From NCBI GenBank assembly GCA_964577955.1, contig CAZOAZ010000008.1, forward strand, positions 85,621 through 149,620: a stretch of DNA of 64,000 bases, written 5' to 3'. How positions within the stretch are numbered: the first letter of the stretch is position 1; the number at the start of each line of letters is the position of its first letter. Position numbers and translations under genes: made by a program. The notes beneath the pieces are model-generated. The model ran no database searches, was not told where the DNA came from, and worked only from the letters and a program-made list of their open reading frames with translations. Below, one piece after another: positions 33,015 to 40,844 of the stretch. This DNA is from CADEEX01 sp964577955 (GTDB lineage Bacteria; Acidobacteriota; Vicinamibacteria; Vicinamibacterales; CAVVIG01).

Positions 33015-34307
33015 TCACGCCATCTGGTGGCGTTCGCTCAGAATCTTCTCGCTCGCCGCGACGAGCGTGCAGAGCGCGAGCCCCGTCGCGGCCTGCTGCG
33101 CTTCCTCGATATTCGGGAACGACGGCGCCACGCGGATGTTGCGATCGTGCGGATCCTTCCCCTGGGGATAGGTCGCGCCCGGCGGGACCACCGTGATGCC
33201 CGCTTCCTTGCCGAGCGTGATGACGCGCTTGGCGCATCCGTCCATCACGTCCAGGCTGATGAAATACCCGCCGTCCGGCTCGGTCCACTTCGCGACGCCT
33301 TTGCCGCCGAGGAGCGAGCGGAACGTGTCCTGCACCATCTTGAACTTCGGCGCGAGAATCGCCCGGTGCCGATCCATCAGGGCATGGAGGCCGGCTTCGT
33401 TTTTCAACAGACGGACGTGACGCAGCTGGTTGATCTTGTCGGGGCCGATGCTCTGCCGCTCCATCTGCTTCAACAGCCACGCGACGTTGGCCGGAGATGA
33501 CGCGAAGAACGAGACGCCGCTGCCGGCAAACGTGATCTTCGATGTTGACGCGTAGATGAACGCGCGATCGGGATGGCCGGCGCGCGCGCAGGCGTCGAGG
33601 ATGTTCGCCACGTCGGGTTTCCTAGTGGTCAGGTGATGCACCGCATACGCGTTGTCCCACATCAGGCGGAAGTCCGGCGCCGCGGTTCGCATGCTGGCCA
33701 GCCGCTCGACGACGGCTTCGGCGTAGACGTCCCCGGTCGGGTTGCTGTACTTCGGCATGCACCACATGCCCTTGATCGACGCGTCGCCCGCGACGAGCCG
33801 CTCGACTTCCTCCATGTCCGGTCCATGACCGGTGAGGCGGACCGGAATCATCTTGATCCCGAAGCCCTCGCAGATCGTGAAATGCCGGTCGTAGCCTGGC
33901 ACCGGACACAGGAAGGTCACTTGACCGTGGCTCCATGCCGCGGAGCTTCCCGGCACGCCGTGCAGCGTCGCCCACGCCAGCGTGTCGTGCATCATCGCGA
34001 GCGAGGAATTGTTCCCGGCGATCACGCGATCGACCGGAGCGCCCAGGACCGGCGCGAAAATCGCGCGCAGTTCAGGCAGCCCTTGCAGCCCGCCGTAGTT
34101 GCGGCAATCGGATCCGTCGGCGGCGGTGTAATCCGCGGCGCCCGGCAACGACAGCAGATCGTTTGACAGGTCGAGTTGTTCACTGGACGGCTTGCCGCGG
34201 CCCAGATTGAGATTCAGTTTGCGGGCTTTGAAAGCGTCGTAATCGTGGCGGGCACGGTCGTGGAAAGCCCGGAGTTCCCCGCTTTCCAGATTCTTGATGT
34301 CAGACAT
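33015..34307 (-). CDS. Aspartate aminotransferase, class I subgroup Ic (MocR-like fold)
   Basis: PLP-dependent aminotransferase of 430 residues. NYGGLQGLPELRAIFAP, GNNSSLAMMHDTL, PVPGYDRHFTICEGFG, MPKYSNPTGDVY and the PLP-lysine segment YASTSKITFAGSGVSFFASS match the aminotransferase family related to aspartate aminotransferase Ic/Aminotran_MocR; the PLP Lys is in STSK. Such enzymes transaminate aspartate with 2-oxoglutarate. It ends NPTG-type and GYFISLDV as expected. The ATG at 34307 has AGAGGA a few bases upstream and is followed by a small CCTCTCGAGAGAGG dyad. No helix-turn-helix precedes it. Confidence 0.9.
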   Translation of the reverse strand: MSDIKNLESGELRAFHDRARHDYDAFKARKLNLNLGRGKPSSEQLDLSNDLLSLPGAADYTAADGSDCRNYGGLQGLPELRAIFAPVLGAPVDRVIAGNNSSLAMMHDTLAWATLHGVPGSSAAWSHGQVTFLCPVPGYDRHFTICEGFGIKMIPVRLTGHGPDMEEVERLVAGDASIKGMWCMPKYSNPTGDVYAEAVVERLASMRTAAPDFRLMWDNAYAVHHLTTRKPDVANILDACARAGHPDRAFIYASTSKITFAGSGVSFFASSPANVAWLLKQMERQSIGPDKINQLRHVRLLKNEAGLHALMDRHRAILAPKFKMVQDTFRSLLGGKGVAKWTEPDGGYFISLDVMDGCAKRVITLGKEAGITVVPPGATYPQGKDPHDRNIRVAPSFPNIEEAQQAATGLALCTLVAASEKILSERHQMA

Positions 34308-34348
34308 GAGTCCTCTCGAGAGAGGAAAAGCGTACCACAGGAAACGAT

Positions 34349-34427
34349 GCGGCGTGCACGGTGCACGGGTGCACGGTGCAGGTGCGGGGTGCGGGGTGCG
34401 GCGTGCGCGGTGCGCCCTCGCATCCGG
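34349..34427. repeat. GGTGCACGG/GGTGCGG tandem repeat
   Basis: Six-to-eight-base units GGTGCAC, GGTGCGGG and GGTGCGC in direct array between divergent genes. The same family makes the inverted element at 50457-50620. Confidence 0.8.
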
Positions 34428-34457
34428 AGCTGACGATACGATGCTCGGGCTTTCGCC

Positions 34458-34463
34458 GATAAT
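34458..34463 (+). promoter_or_regulatory. Candidate -10 box close to a start codon
   Basis: GATAAT, five of six consensus positions, seven bases before the ATG at 34471, with no Shine-Dalgarno sequence between. The nearest -35-like hexamer, CTGACG, is 22 bases away, too far for a standard promoter. Confidence 0.35.
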
Positions 34464-34470
34464 AAGTGCC

Positions 34471-34767
34471 ATGTCTGACAGTGGGGCGCCCAAGTCTGCG
34501 TATGAACTCGCCATGGAACGGCTGCGGAAGAAGGACGAAGCCGCCGGCGTCGAGCACAAACCGGTGACCGAGGAACAGAAGGCGAAGATCGCCGAGATTC
34601 GCAATTTCTACGAAGCCAAGCTGGCCGAGCTGGAGGTCCTGCACCAGGGCACGCTGCGGACGACGGCCGACCCCGAGGCGCGCGCCGCGCGCGAACAGGA
34701 ATACCGGCGCGACCGCGAGCGCCTCTCTTCCGAACGCGATTCCAAGATCGAAAAGGCGCGGCGGTAA
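34471..34767 (+). CDS. Conserved small coiled-coil protein
   Basis: A 98-residue, strongly charged helical protein: SAYELAMERLRKKDEAAGVE at the start, then KPVTEEQKAKIAEIRNFYEA and a REQEYRRDRERLSSERDSKI end with heptad-like spacing. No membrane segment. It looks like a conserved protein of Acidobacteria, function unknown. The ATG at 34471 is preferred over in-frame codons further upstream that lie in the repeat. It is followed 11 bases later by the 2-hydroxyacid oxidase gene. Confidence 0.75.
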   Translation: MSDSGAPKSAYELAMERLRKKDEAAGVEHKPVTEEQKAKIAEIRNFYEAKLAELEVLHQGTLRTTADPEARAAREQEYRRDRERLSSERDSKIEKARR

Positions 34768-34777
34768 CCACGCGTCC

Positions 34778-35953
34778 ATGTCCACGCTCGCCGACTGTCT
34801 GACGATCGACGACCTCCGCGACCGCGCCCGGCGGCGGCTGCCGCGCGCGGTCTTCGACTACATCGACGGCGGCGCGGAAGCCGAGGTCACGCTGCGCAAC
34901 AACTCCCGTGCCTTCGAAGCGCTGGCGCTGCGGCCAAAGTCGGCGGTGTCTACACCCGGCGCCGCGCTCGGCGTGACCGTGCTCGGCACGCCGCTGCCGC
35001 TGCCGTTCATCCTGGCGCCGATCGGCAGCGGGCGGCTGTTCTATCCGCGCGCCGAAGAGTGCGCCGCGCGCGCCGCCGGCAAGGCGGGCGCCGCGTACAT
35101 CCTGTCGACGGTTGCCGGCACCACGCTCGAGAACGTGAAGGCGGCGACCAGCGGTCCGGCGTGGTACCAGCTGTATCTCATCGGGGGGCGCGAAGTCGCC
35201 TCGTCCGCAATCGCTCGCGCCCAGACGGCCGGCTATTCCGCGCTGGTCGTGACCATCGACACGCCGGTCGCCGGCCTTCGCCTGCGCGACTTCCGCAACG
35301 GGATGAAGCCGCTCATCGATCGCCGTTTCCTGCCGATGCTGCCCTACCTGCCGCAGATCCTCACCAGGCCGCGCTGGCTCGCGGGATTTTTCAGCGACGG
35401 CGGCCTCATGAACTTTCCGAACGTCGTCATTCCCGGCAAGGGTCCGATGGCCTACGCCGACGTCGGCGCGGCGTTGTCGCAGTCGGTCGTCACCTGGGCC
35501 GATTTCCGCTGGATCCGCGAAGTCTGGAAGGGACCGATCGTCGTCAAGGGCGTGCACACCGCCGACGATGCGCGAGCCGCCCTGGATCACGGGGCGGCGG
35601 CGGTGATCGTGTCGAATCACGGCGGCCGGCAACTGGACGGCGTCGCCGCGTCGCTGTCGGTCCTTCCCGAAGTGGTCGCCGCCGTCGGTCAACGCACGGA
35701 AGTCCTGATGGACGGCGGCATCCGCCGCGGCAGCGACATCATCAAGGCGATGTGTCTGGGCGCGCGTGCGGTGCTCGTGGGCCGCGCGTATGCCTACGGC
35801 ATGGCCGCGGCGGGCGAAGCCGGTGTGACGCGCGCGATCGACATCCTCCAGTCGGATCTGGTGCGGACGCTCAAGCTGCTCGGCTGTCCGTCGGTGCAGG
35901 AGTTGGATCGTTCGTACGTGGACGCTGCATCCATTCCGCTGAAATCCGGCTAA
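34778..35953 (+). CDS. FMN-dependent 2-hydroxyacid oxidase/dehydrogenase (LldD-like)
   Basis: A 391-residue flavoprotein of the alpha-hydroxyacid oxidase family, converting L-lactate, glycolate or similar to the keto acid. Landmarks: the start region DDLRDRARRRLPRAVFDYID and GGAEAE, FILAPIGSGRLFYPRAEEC, STVAGTTLENV, WYQLYLI, VTIDTPVAGLRLRDFRNGM, PIVVKGVHTADDA and the catalytic SNHGGRQLDG with His281, followed by DGGIRRGSDI. Substrate specificity is not resolved; lactate and mandelate types both fit. Its last codons and stop lie within a palindromic repeat shared with the convergent methyltransferase. Confidence 0.92.
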   Translation: MSTLADCLTIDDLRDRARRRLPRAVFDYIDGGAEAEVTLRNNSRAFEALALRPKSAVSTPGAALGVTVLGTPLPLPFILAPIGSGRLFYPRAEECAARAAGKAGAAYILSTVAGTTLENVKAATSGPAWYQLYLIGGREVASSAIARAQTAGYSALVVTIDTPVAGLRLRDFRNGMKPLIDRRFLPMLPYLPQILTRPRWLAGFFSDGGLMNFPNVVIPGKGPMAYADVGAALSQSVVTWADFRWIREVWKGPIVVKGVHTADDARAALDHGAAAVIVSNHGGRQLDGVAASLSVLPEVVAAVGQRTEVLMDGGIRRGSDIIKAMCLGARAVLVGRAYAYGMAAAGEAGVTRAIDILQSDLVRTLKLLGCPSVQELDRSYVDAASIPLKSG

Positions 35954-35967
35954 AGCCGGACGCCACC
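35944..35967. repeat. CCGGC palindrome supplying two stop codons
   Basis: ATCCGGCTAAAGCCGGA plus CGCCACC. The TAA of the oxidase (35951-35953) and the TAG of the convergent methyltransferase (35952-35950) both fall in its CTAAAG centre, and the adjoining bases encode the last residues of each protein. Confidence 0.9.
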
Positions 35968-36975
35968 GAGATGCGTCGCAACAATCACCGTGTGCGGTGT
36001 CGGCAGGCTGCGGGTCTTGATCTCACCAAATCCGGCGGTTTCCAGCATCGCGGAGAGTTCGGGCAGGGTGTAGGCGTCGCCGGATTGCGTGCCGGCGAGC
36101 ATATTGAGCACGAACGCGGCAGGCGCCGGCGGGCTGACGCGATCCTCGTTGGGCACGAACTCCAGAATCGCGACCCGTCCGCCCGGCTTCAATGCGGCAG
36201 CGACCTTGCGCAGAAACTCTGTACAGGTCTCGCGATCGAAGTGATGCAGAAAGTTCGTGACCGCCGCGGCGTCGAACCCGGGTCCGAAATCGATCTTGAA
36301 CGCGTCGCCAGGATGCAGGTGGTAGCGGTCGGCAACGCCAGATGCGACGGCGTGCTCCATCGCCACGTCGAGCACCGGGGCCCAGTCCACCGCCTCGATC
36401 ACCGCGTGGCGGTAGCGGCGCGCAATCGTGATCCCGAACGTCCCATGGCCCGCCGCGACATCGAGAACGCGTGATGGTAGGTCCGCCGGCAGCGCGATCA
36501 TCTCGGCAATCGCGTGGGCGGCCGGGATCATCATCGGCGTCATCGCTTTGGCAAACGCCACCCACAGCGGATGGTCGTCAGCCATCGTGTCGGCTTGCGG
36601 CTCGATGCGGCCGCGCCGCACGATGTCGGCCAGGTTGTCGAAGTTGCGAACCATCGCCGGTGCCAGGATGAAGCCCGCGGTTCCGCCCATGTAGGTCGGC
36701 GATTTCCGGTTGAGGAACGCTGCCGACTCCCGCGTCAGCCCGTAGAGGCCGCGCGATTTGATCAACAGCCCGCTGATCGTCAGGAAATCCAGGAGCATTC
36801 GGGTCGCTCGGACCGCGCCGCCGCATCGATCGGCAATCTCCGCGGCGGTCCGCGCGCCGTCGGCAATCGCGGTAAAGAGATCCAGCTCGATTCCCGCCTT
36901 CAGCGCCGCGGAACGCTGATACGAGGTCATGGTTTCGAAGAATCGCTCGGGACTGGGGACGGCCGCTTCGCTCAT
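35950..36975 (-). CDS. Class I O-methyltransferase with dimerisation domain
   Basis: A 341-residue SAM methyltransferase of the caffeate/acetylserotonin O-methyltransferase type. The N-terminal winged-helix dimerisation domain (about 10-90, with IELDLFTAIADGARTAAEIA) precedes the Rossmann domain: VLDVAAGHGTFGITIA, VEAVDWAPVLDVA, FDAAAVTNFLHHFDRETC, LKPGGRVAILEF. Substrates are usually small hydroxylated aromatics or polyketides. The C-terminal GGVRL is encoded by the palindromic repeat. The ATG at 36975 follows a perfect TATAAT by seven bases, suggesting a leaderless message. Confidence 0.87.
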   Translation of the reverse strand: MSEAAVPSPERFFETMTSYQRSAALKAGIELDLFTAIADGARTAAEIADRCGGAVRATRMLLDFLTISGLLIKSRGLYGLTRESAAFLNRKSPTYMGGTAGFILAPAMVRNFDNLADIVRRGRIEPQADTMADDHPLWVAFAKAMTPMMIPAAHAIAEMIALPADLPSRVLDVAAGHGTFGITIARRYRHAVIEAVDWAPVLDVAMEHAVASGVADRYHLHPGDAFKIDFGPGFDAAAVTNFLHHFDRETCTEFLRKVAAALKPGGRVAILEFVPNEDRVSPPAPAAFVLNMLAGTQSGDAYTLPELSAMLETAGFGEIKTRSLPTPHTVIVATHLGGVRL

Positions 36976-36982
36976 CGGATCG

Positions 36983-37010
36983 ATTATAGAGGTCAGGGGT
37001 TAGAGGTCAG
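36983..37010 (-). promoter_or_regulatory. Candidate promoter of the O-methyltransferase
   Basis: On the minus strand CTGACC, 16 bases, then TATAAT at 36988-36983, seven bases before the ATG at 36975. The -35-like box is part of the adjacent GAGGTCAGAGG tandem repeat. Confidence 0.5.
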
Positions 37011-37037
37011 AGGTTAGAGGTCAGAGGTTAGAGGTTG
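36988..37037. repeat. GAGGTCAGAGGTTA tandem repeat
   Basis: Units of GAGGTCAGAGGTTA type between divergent genes. A reverse-complement version occurs at 43759-43793. Confidence 0.8.
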
Positions 37038-37078
37038 GCCGATGCGGAGTGCGTTATGCTCTCACGCGGAGGGCTGGG

Positions 37079-37636
37079 ATGAAATCCAACCGGAGAGTTT
37101 CGCGTCGGACGTTTGCGCGCCTCGGCGCTTCAGCGGCAGCCGGTCTCGGCGTGTCCGGTCTCTCCTCCACTCTCGAGGCGCAGCAGGGGCGCGGCGGGGC
37201 GCCGGTCGTCCCGGGGCCGCGGCCGGAGGCGCTCAAGTCCGAGTTCCTGATGGACATGATTCTCGAGACCGCGCCGGCGGTGACGATTGGCAATCGGACG
37301 GTCGTCGCGGTCACGGGAGGAACGTTCGAGGGACCGAAGCTCAAAGGCACGGTGATCGGTCCGGGCGCCGACTGGCCGCTGCGCGTGAGCGACACGCTCC
37401 GAGTCCTCGACGTTCGAATCATCCTGCAGACCGACGACAACCAGAAGATCTACATGACGTACCGCGGCGTGATTCGCACGCCGCCCGCGGGGCAGCCGGG
37501 CGAGCGCTACTGGCGCACGACGCCGGTTTTCGAAACGGATTCGGCGAAGTACGCGTGGATGACGGAAATCGTCGCGGTCGGCGTCAGCTTCACCGTTCCT
37601 CAGCGCGTCAGCTACCGGATTTTTCAGATCCTCTAG
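37079..37636 (+). CDS. Tat-exported DUF3237-family protein
   Basis: A 185-residue protein: Tat signal MKSNRRVSRRTFARLGASAA (RRTF motif) ending near LEAQQG, then a small beta-barrel-like domain of the DUF3237 type with LEPAPAVTIGN-like (LETAPAVTIGN), GGTFEGPKLKGTVIGPG, LDVRIILQTDDNQKIYMTYRG and a TPVFETDSAKYAWM region. The family has no firm role; some members are reported as exported or redox-linked. The start has GGAGGG a few bases upstream. Confidence 0.82.
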   Translation: MKSNRRVSRRTFARLGASAAAGLGVSGLSSTLEAQQGRGGAPVVPGPRPEALKSEFLMDMILETAPAVTIGNRTVVAVTGGTFEGPKLKGTVIGPGADWPLRVSDTLRVLDVRIILQTDDNQKIYMTYRGVIRTPPAGQPGERYWRTTPVFETDSAKYAWMTEIVAVGVSFTVPQRVSYRIFQIL

Positions 37637-37649
37637 AGACTCTTGTCTC

Positions 37650-37738
37650 GGACAGGCTAAAGCCTGTCCCTACCGGAATCGCGTCAGTCTCGGACAGGCT
37701 GAAGCCTGTCTTCGGTAGGGACAGGCTTTAGCCTGTCC
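37650..37738. repeat. Three GGACAGGC palindromes
   Basis: Copies at 37650-37674, 37692-37710 and 37714-37738, the first two with CTAAAG or CTGAAG centres and the third reversed. They fill the convergent gap after the DUF3237 gene. Confidence 0.85.
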
Positions 37739-37746
37739 GTCATCCG

Positions 37747-38406
37747 TCATCCCTCCGCCAGCATGTGCTCGTGCGTGCGGAGCCACGCGCGCGCATCCTG
37801 ATAGTTCGGACACGCGGCCGCGACAAGCGCCCAGAACTTGCGCGAGTGGTCGAGTCGCTTGAGGTGCATCAACTCGTGAATCAACACGTAGTCGCGCACC
37901 CAGTCCGGCATCGTCACCAGCCGCCAGTTGAGACAGATGTGGCCGTCGCGCGAGCAGGATCCCCAGCGCCATTTCTGATTGCGGATGCTGATGCGCGACA
38001 CACGCAGACCGAAGCGAGCGGCCAGTTCGAGGAGGCGCGGCGGCAGTTCCGTTTTCGCGCGCCGGCGGAGATGGCGCTCGGCCGCGGGGTCGATGATGGG
38101 GCGCGGCTCGCGCGCGCGATCGGACTCCAGGCGTTGCAGCTGTGATTCGACCCAGTCGCGCTGCGAGTCGGCAAAGGCCAGCGCATCGCGCTTCGATCCC
38201 CAGCGCGGCAGCGTCACGCGCACCGAACCGTCGGTCTTGACGCGAATCACGTAGCGGCGGGCCCGCGGGTGCCGCACCAGCACCAGGACCGGCGGACGCA
38301 GGATACGACCAGGCGTCCTCTCCGGCGCGGGCGCAGGCGTCAGCGTCGCGGCGTCGAACGGCAGCACCGCCTGGAGCAACCCCAACAGTCGCTTCCGGGT
38401 TCTCAT
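37747..38406 (-). CDS. YgjP-like M48-type metallopeptidase domain protein
   Basis: A 219-residue protein with the gluzincin motif LIHELMHLKRLDHSRKFW (zinc His-x3-His plus a downstream helix) and the WRWGSCSRDGHICLNWRL motif typical of YgjP/DUF45 proteins. The N-terminal part is a beta-rich RRYVIRVKTDGSVRVTLPRW domain. It may act in cytosolic protein quality control; the family is often next to type I restriction genes but no such gene is here. The ATG at 38406 is chosen over an upstream GTG whose first eight codons lie in the GTGTCTGACAC repeat. Confidence 0.85.
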   Translation of the reverse strand: MRTRKRLLGLLQAVLPFDAATLTPAPAPERTPGRILRPPVLVLVRHPRARRYVIRVKTDGSVRVTLPRWGSKRDALAFADSQRDWVESQLQRLESDRAREPRPIIDPAAERHLRRRAKTELPPRLLELAARFGLRVSRISIRNQKWRWGSCSRDGHICLNWRLVTMPDWVRDYVLIHELMHLKRLDHSRKFWALVAAACPNYQDARAWLRTHEHMLAEG

Positions 38407-38417
38407 TCCCTGAATCC

Positions 38418-38612
38418 CGGTGTCAGACACGTGTCTGACACCACGTCAGACACCTTGGCAAAAATTAGCAGGCATTCCTGCCGTCCAGTGGCAAATTCTT
38501 ACATCGCTCACGCTGTTGAGATCGTCCGACCACGCTATGTTGTGCTGAGTTTCGCATCCACCACAATGCGGTGTCAGACACGGTGTCAGACACGTGTCTG
38601 ACACCGGAACCT
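38418..38612. repeat. GTGTCAGACAC element with inverted ends
   Basis: Palindromes GGTGTCAGACACGTGTCTGA and ACC-type units lie at both ends (38418-38455 and 38571-38606) around about 115 bases of lower-GC unique sequence. The layout resembles a REPIN, two inverted REP units with a spacer; no RAYT transposase gene is nearby. Confidence 0.75.
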
Positions 38613-38615
38613 GAA

Positions 38616-39404
38616 TCAGTCGGCGGCGAGGGCGCGGGCGGAGCGGAGCCACAGGCCACCGTCGATCACCAGCGTGACGCCGGTAATGAACGCCGACGCG
38701 TCCGAACAGAGATACACCGCTGCCTGCGCAACTTCATCGATCGTCGCCAGCCGGCCGAGCGGACACTGCTCCTTCACACTCGCGCGCGTTTTCTCGGTCG
38801 TCAGACGCCGGACGCCTTCAGTCCCCTCTACCGGACCAGGCGCCAGACCGTTGACGCGCACGCCCGCCGGCCCCCACTCGACGGCCAACGCGCGCGTCAG
38901 CGCGTCGATTCCGGCCTTCGCCGCCGATGCGTGCGCCTGCCCCGCCGTTCCCAAGAGCTGCAGCGTTGCGCTGATGTTCAGCACGGCTCCGCCATGAGCC
39001 TTGAGGTGGGGATATGCCGCCCTCGACACATTGAACGTGCCCTTGAGATCGATGTCGACGACTGTACCGAAACCGTTCGGCGATAGCTGCTCCGCCAGAC
39101 AGACAAAATTGCCCGCCGCGCCGTTGACGAGGATGTCGAGGCGTCCGAATTCGCTCACCGCATCGCCGACGACCGCGTCGACTTCGGCCGGCTTCCGGAC
39201 GTCGCCGGTACGGCCCAGCGCCTTCACGCCAAGCCCGCGAAGGTCCGCAACCGTCGGATCGAGATGTTCTTGAGATCGGCTGGTGATCGCGACGTCGCAG
39301 CCGACGGCCGCGAGCGCCAGCGCGATGCCGCGGCAGATGCCGGTGCCGCCGCCGGTGACGAGCGCCGCGCGGCCTTTAAGCAGTGTGGGATTGAAGACGT
39401 GCAC
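38616..39404 (-). CDS. SDR-family 2,4-dienoyl-CoA reductase
   Basis: A 262-residue short-chain dehydrogenase. The NADPH site is TGGGTGICRGIA; the segment ILVNGAAGNFVCLAEQLSPN and ISATLQLLGTAGQAHASAAKAG closely resemble mammalian 2,4-dienoyl-CoA reductases (DECR), which lack the classical Tyr of SDR enzymes and use the corresponding Lys/Asn instead. It would reduce trans-2,trans-4-dienoyl-CoA during oxidation of unsaturated fatty acids. The opening residues MHVFNPTLLKGR also fit. Related to bacterial FadH-like functions but smaller and non-flavin. Confidence 0.87.
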   Translation of the reverse strand: MHVFNPTLLKGRAALVTGGGTGICRGIALALAAVGCDVAITSRSQEHLDPTVADLRGLGVKALGRTGDVRKPAEVDAVVGDAVSEFGRLDILVNGAAGNFVCLAEQLSPNGFGTVVDIDLKGTFNVSRAAYPHLKAHGGAVLNISATLQLLGTAGQAHASAAKAGIDALTRALAVEWGPAGVRVNGLAPGPVEGTEGVRRLTTEKTRASVKEQCPLGRLATIDEVAQAAVYLCSDASAFITGVTLVIDGGLWLRSARALAAD

Positions 39405-39415
39405 GCGTGAGCAGT

Positions 39416-40720
39416 TTACACGCGCTTCAGCTCTTCCGGATCGGCCGCCGGCGGCTCGAACGGCAGGCCGTCGGTCAACTCGCGCGCCTGGAGGCGACGC
39501 GGCGCGCGGGTAATGGCTTCGATCGCCGGGATTTCCTCAGCGGCCGCACTCGCGCTCTGAAGTTCCTTGAACCGCCGCGCCTTCACGAGGACGTTGGACT
39601 CGAGCGAGCCGATCGCCTTGTTGTATGAATCGAGGCTCGACTCCAGCTTGTTGCCCATGTCGTCCATGTGCGTCGCCATCACGCGAATGGCGTCGTACAG
39701 GTTGCGGCCCAGCTCGCTGATTTTCCGCGCGTTCTCTTCCATCGCGTCCTGCTGCCATCCGTAGGCCACGGCGCGCAGCAGAGCGATGAGCGTGGTCGGA
39801 CTCGCGGGAATCACCTGGCGCTCGACGCCGAACTCAATCAGCGTCGGATCCTGCTCGAGCGCCGCGCTGAAGAACATCTCGCCCGGCAAGAACATGACGA
39901 CGAACTCCGGGCTGAGCGGCACGTCGGTGTAGTAGCTCTTGGCGCCGAGCTGGCCGAGATGCGTCCGAACCTGGCGGGCATGATCGACGAGCAGCGCCTG
40001 ACGCGTCGCTTCGTCTGGAGCCTCGAGCGCCCGGAGATACGCGTCCAGCGGCACTTTGGCGTCGACGACGATGTGCTTGCCGCCGGGAAGCTGAATGATC
40101 ACGTCCGGACGAACGCGCCGATCGTGCCCGTCGAGCGTCCGCTGCTCTTCGAAGTCGCAGTGCTCGAGCATGCCGGCCAGTTCGACGACGCGCTTCAACT
40201 GCAATTCGCCCCAGCGCCCGCGGACGCCTGGACGTTTGAGCGCATCGACAAGCCGCCGCGTTTCTCCCTGCAGTTCACGGCCGACGGCATCGAGCGAGGC
40301 CACCCGCTGCAACAGGCTGGCGCCCTCCTGAATCCGACGGCGTTCAGCGCCCTTGATCTCGCTGTCGACACGCTCGATGGCCTGGGCCATGGGCGCGAGG
40401 AGATCTTCGATCGCCTTCTTCTTCGCGTCGATGTCGGCGTTGGCCTCGGACCGCGTCTGCTGGAGGCGGGTTTCCGCGAGCTGAAGAAAGGCCTCGTTGT
40501 TGTCGTTCAGCGCCCGGGCGCTCAACGATTCAAACGTTTCGCGGAATCGCGTTTCCGCGTCCTGATAGGTCTTGAGCCGCTCGCCGTGGAGCGCCCGCTC
40601 CTTGTCGAGCTCGGCGCTGAGTCTGGACTGGGTGGGACGCGCCGACAGCCATCCGATCAGCCCGCCAATGACGGTACCGATGAGCAGGACGGCGATCAGG
40701 GAAAGGGGATCGATGGGCAC
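39416..40720 (-). CDS. rmuC: DNA recombination protein RmuC
   Basis: A 434-residue protein with an N-terminal hydrophobic helix (IDPLSLIAVLLIGTVIGGLI), a coiled-coil region (about 35-150) and the RmuC domain with RGRWGELQLKRVVELAGMLE, FEEQRTLDG, RVRPDVIIQLPGGKHIVVDA, KVPLDAYLRAL and TDVPLSPEFVVMFLPGEMFF. It is thought to be a nuclease-like protein limiting inversions at palindromes, which is notable in a genome full of them. The start is GTG at 40720; an upstream continuation lies in a tandem repeat and is rejected. Confidence 0.93.
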   Translation of the reverse strand: MPIDPLSLIAVLLIGTVIGGLIGWLSARPTQSRLSAELDKERALHGERLKTYQDAETRFRETFESLSARALNDNNEAFLQLAETRLQQTRSEANADIDAKKKAIEDLLAPMAQAIERVDSEIKGAERRRIQEGASLLQRVASLDAVGRELQGETRRLVDALKRPGVRGRWGELQLKRVVELAGMLEHCDFEEQRTLDGHDRRVRPDVIIQLPGGKHIVVDAKVPLDAYLRALEAPDEATRQALLVDHARQVRTHLGQLGAKSYYTDVPLSPEFVVMFLPGEMFFSAALEQDPTLIEFGVERQVIPASPTTLIALLRAVAYGWQQDAMEENARKISELGRNLYDAIRVMATHMDDMGNKLESSLDSYNKAIGSLESNVLVKARRFKELQSASAAAEEIPAIEAITRAPRRLQARELTDGLPFEPPAADPEELKRV

Positions 40721-40734
40721 TAGAGTACCACGAC

Positions 40735-40842
40735 AAGTGCGAGGTACGAAGTGCGAGGTACGACCGGAAGTGCGAGGTACGAAGTGCGAGGTACGACCGG
40801 AAGTGCGAAGTGCGTGGTGCGATGTGCGAAACGCATGTGCAT
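40735..40842. repeat. AAGTGCGAGGTACGA tandem repeat
   Basis: A 33-base unit is repeated exactly at 40735-40767 and 40768-40800, each made of two AAGTGCGAGGTACGA halves plus CCGG. Degenerate AAGTGCG units follow up to about 40842. Confidence 0.85.
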
Positions 40843-40844
40843 CC

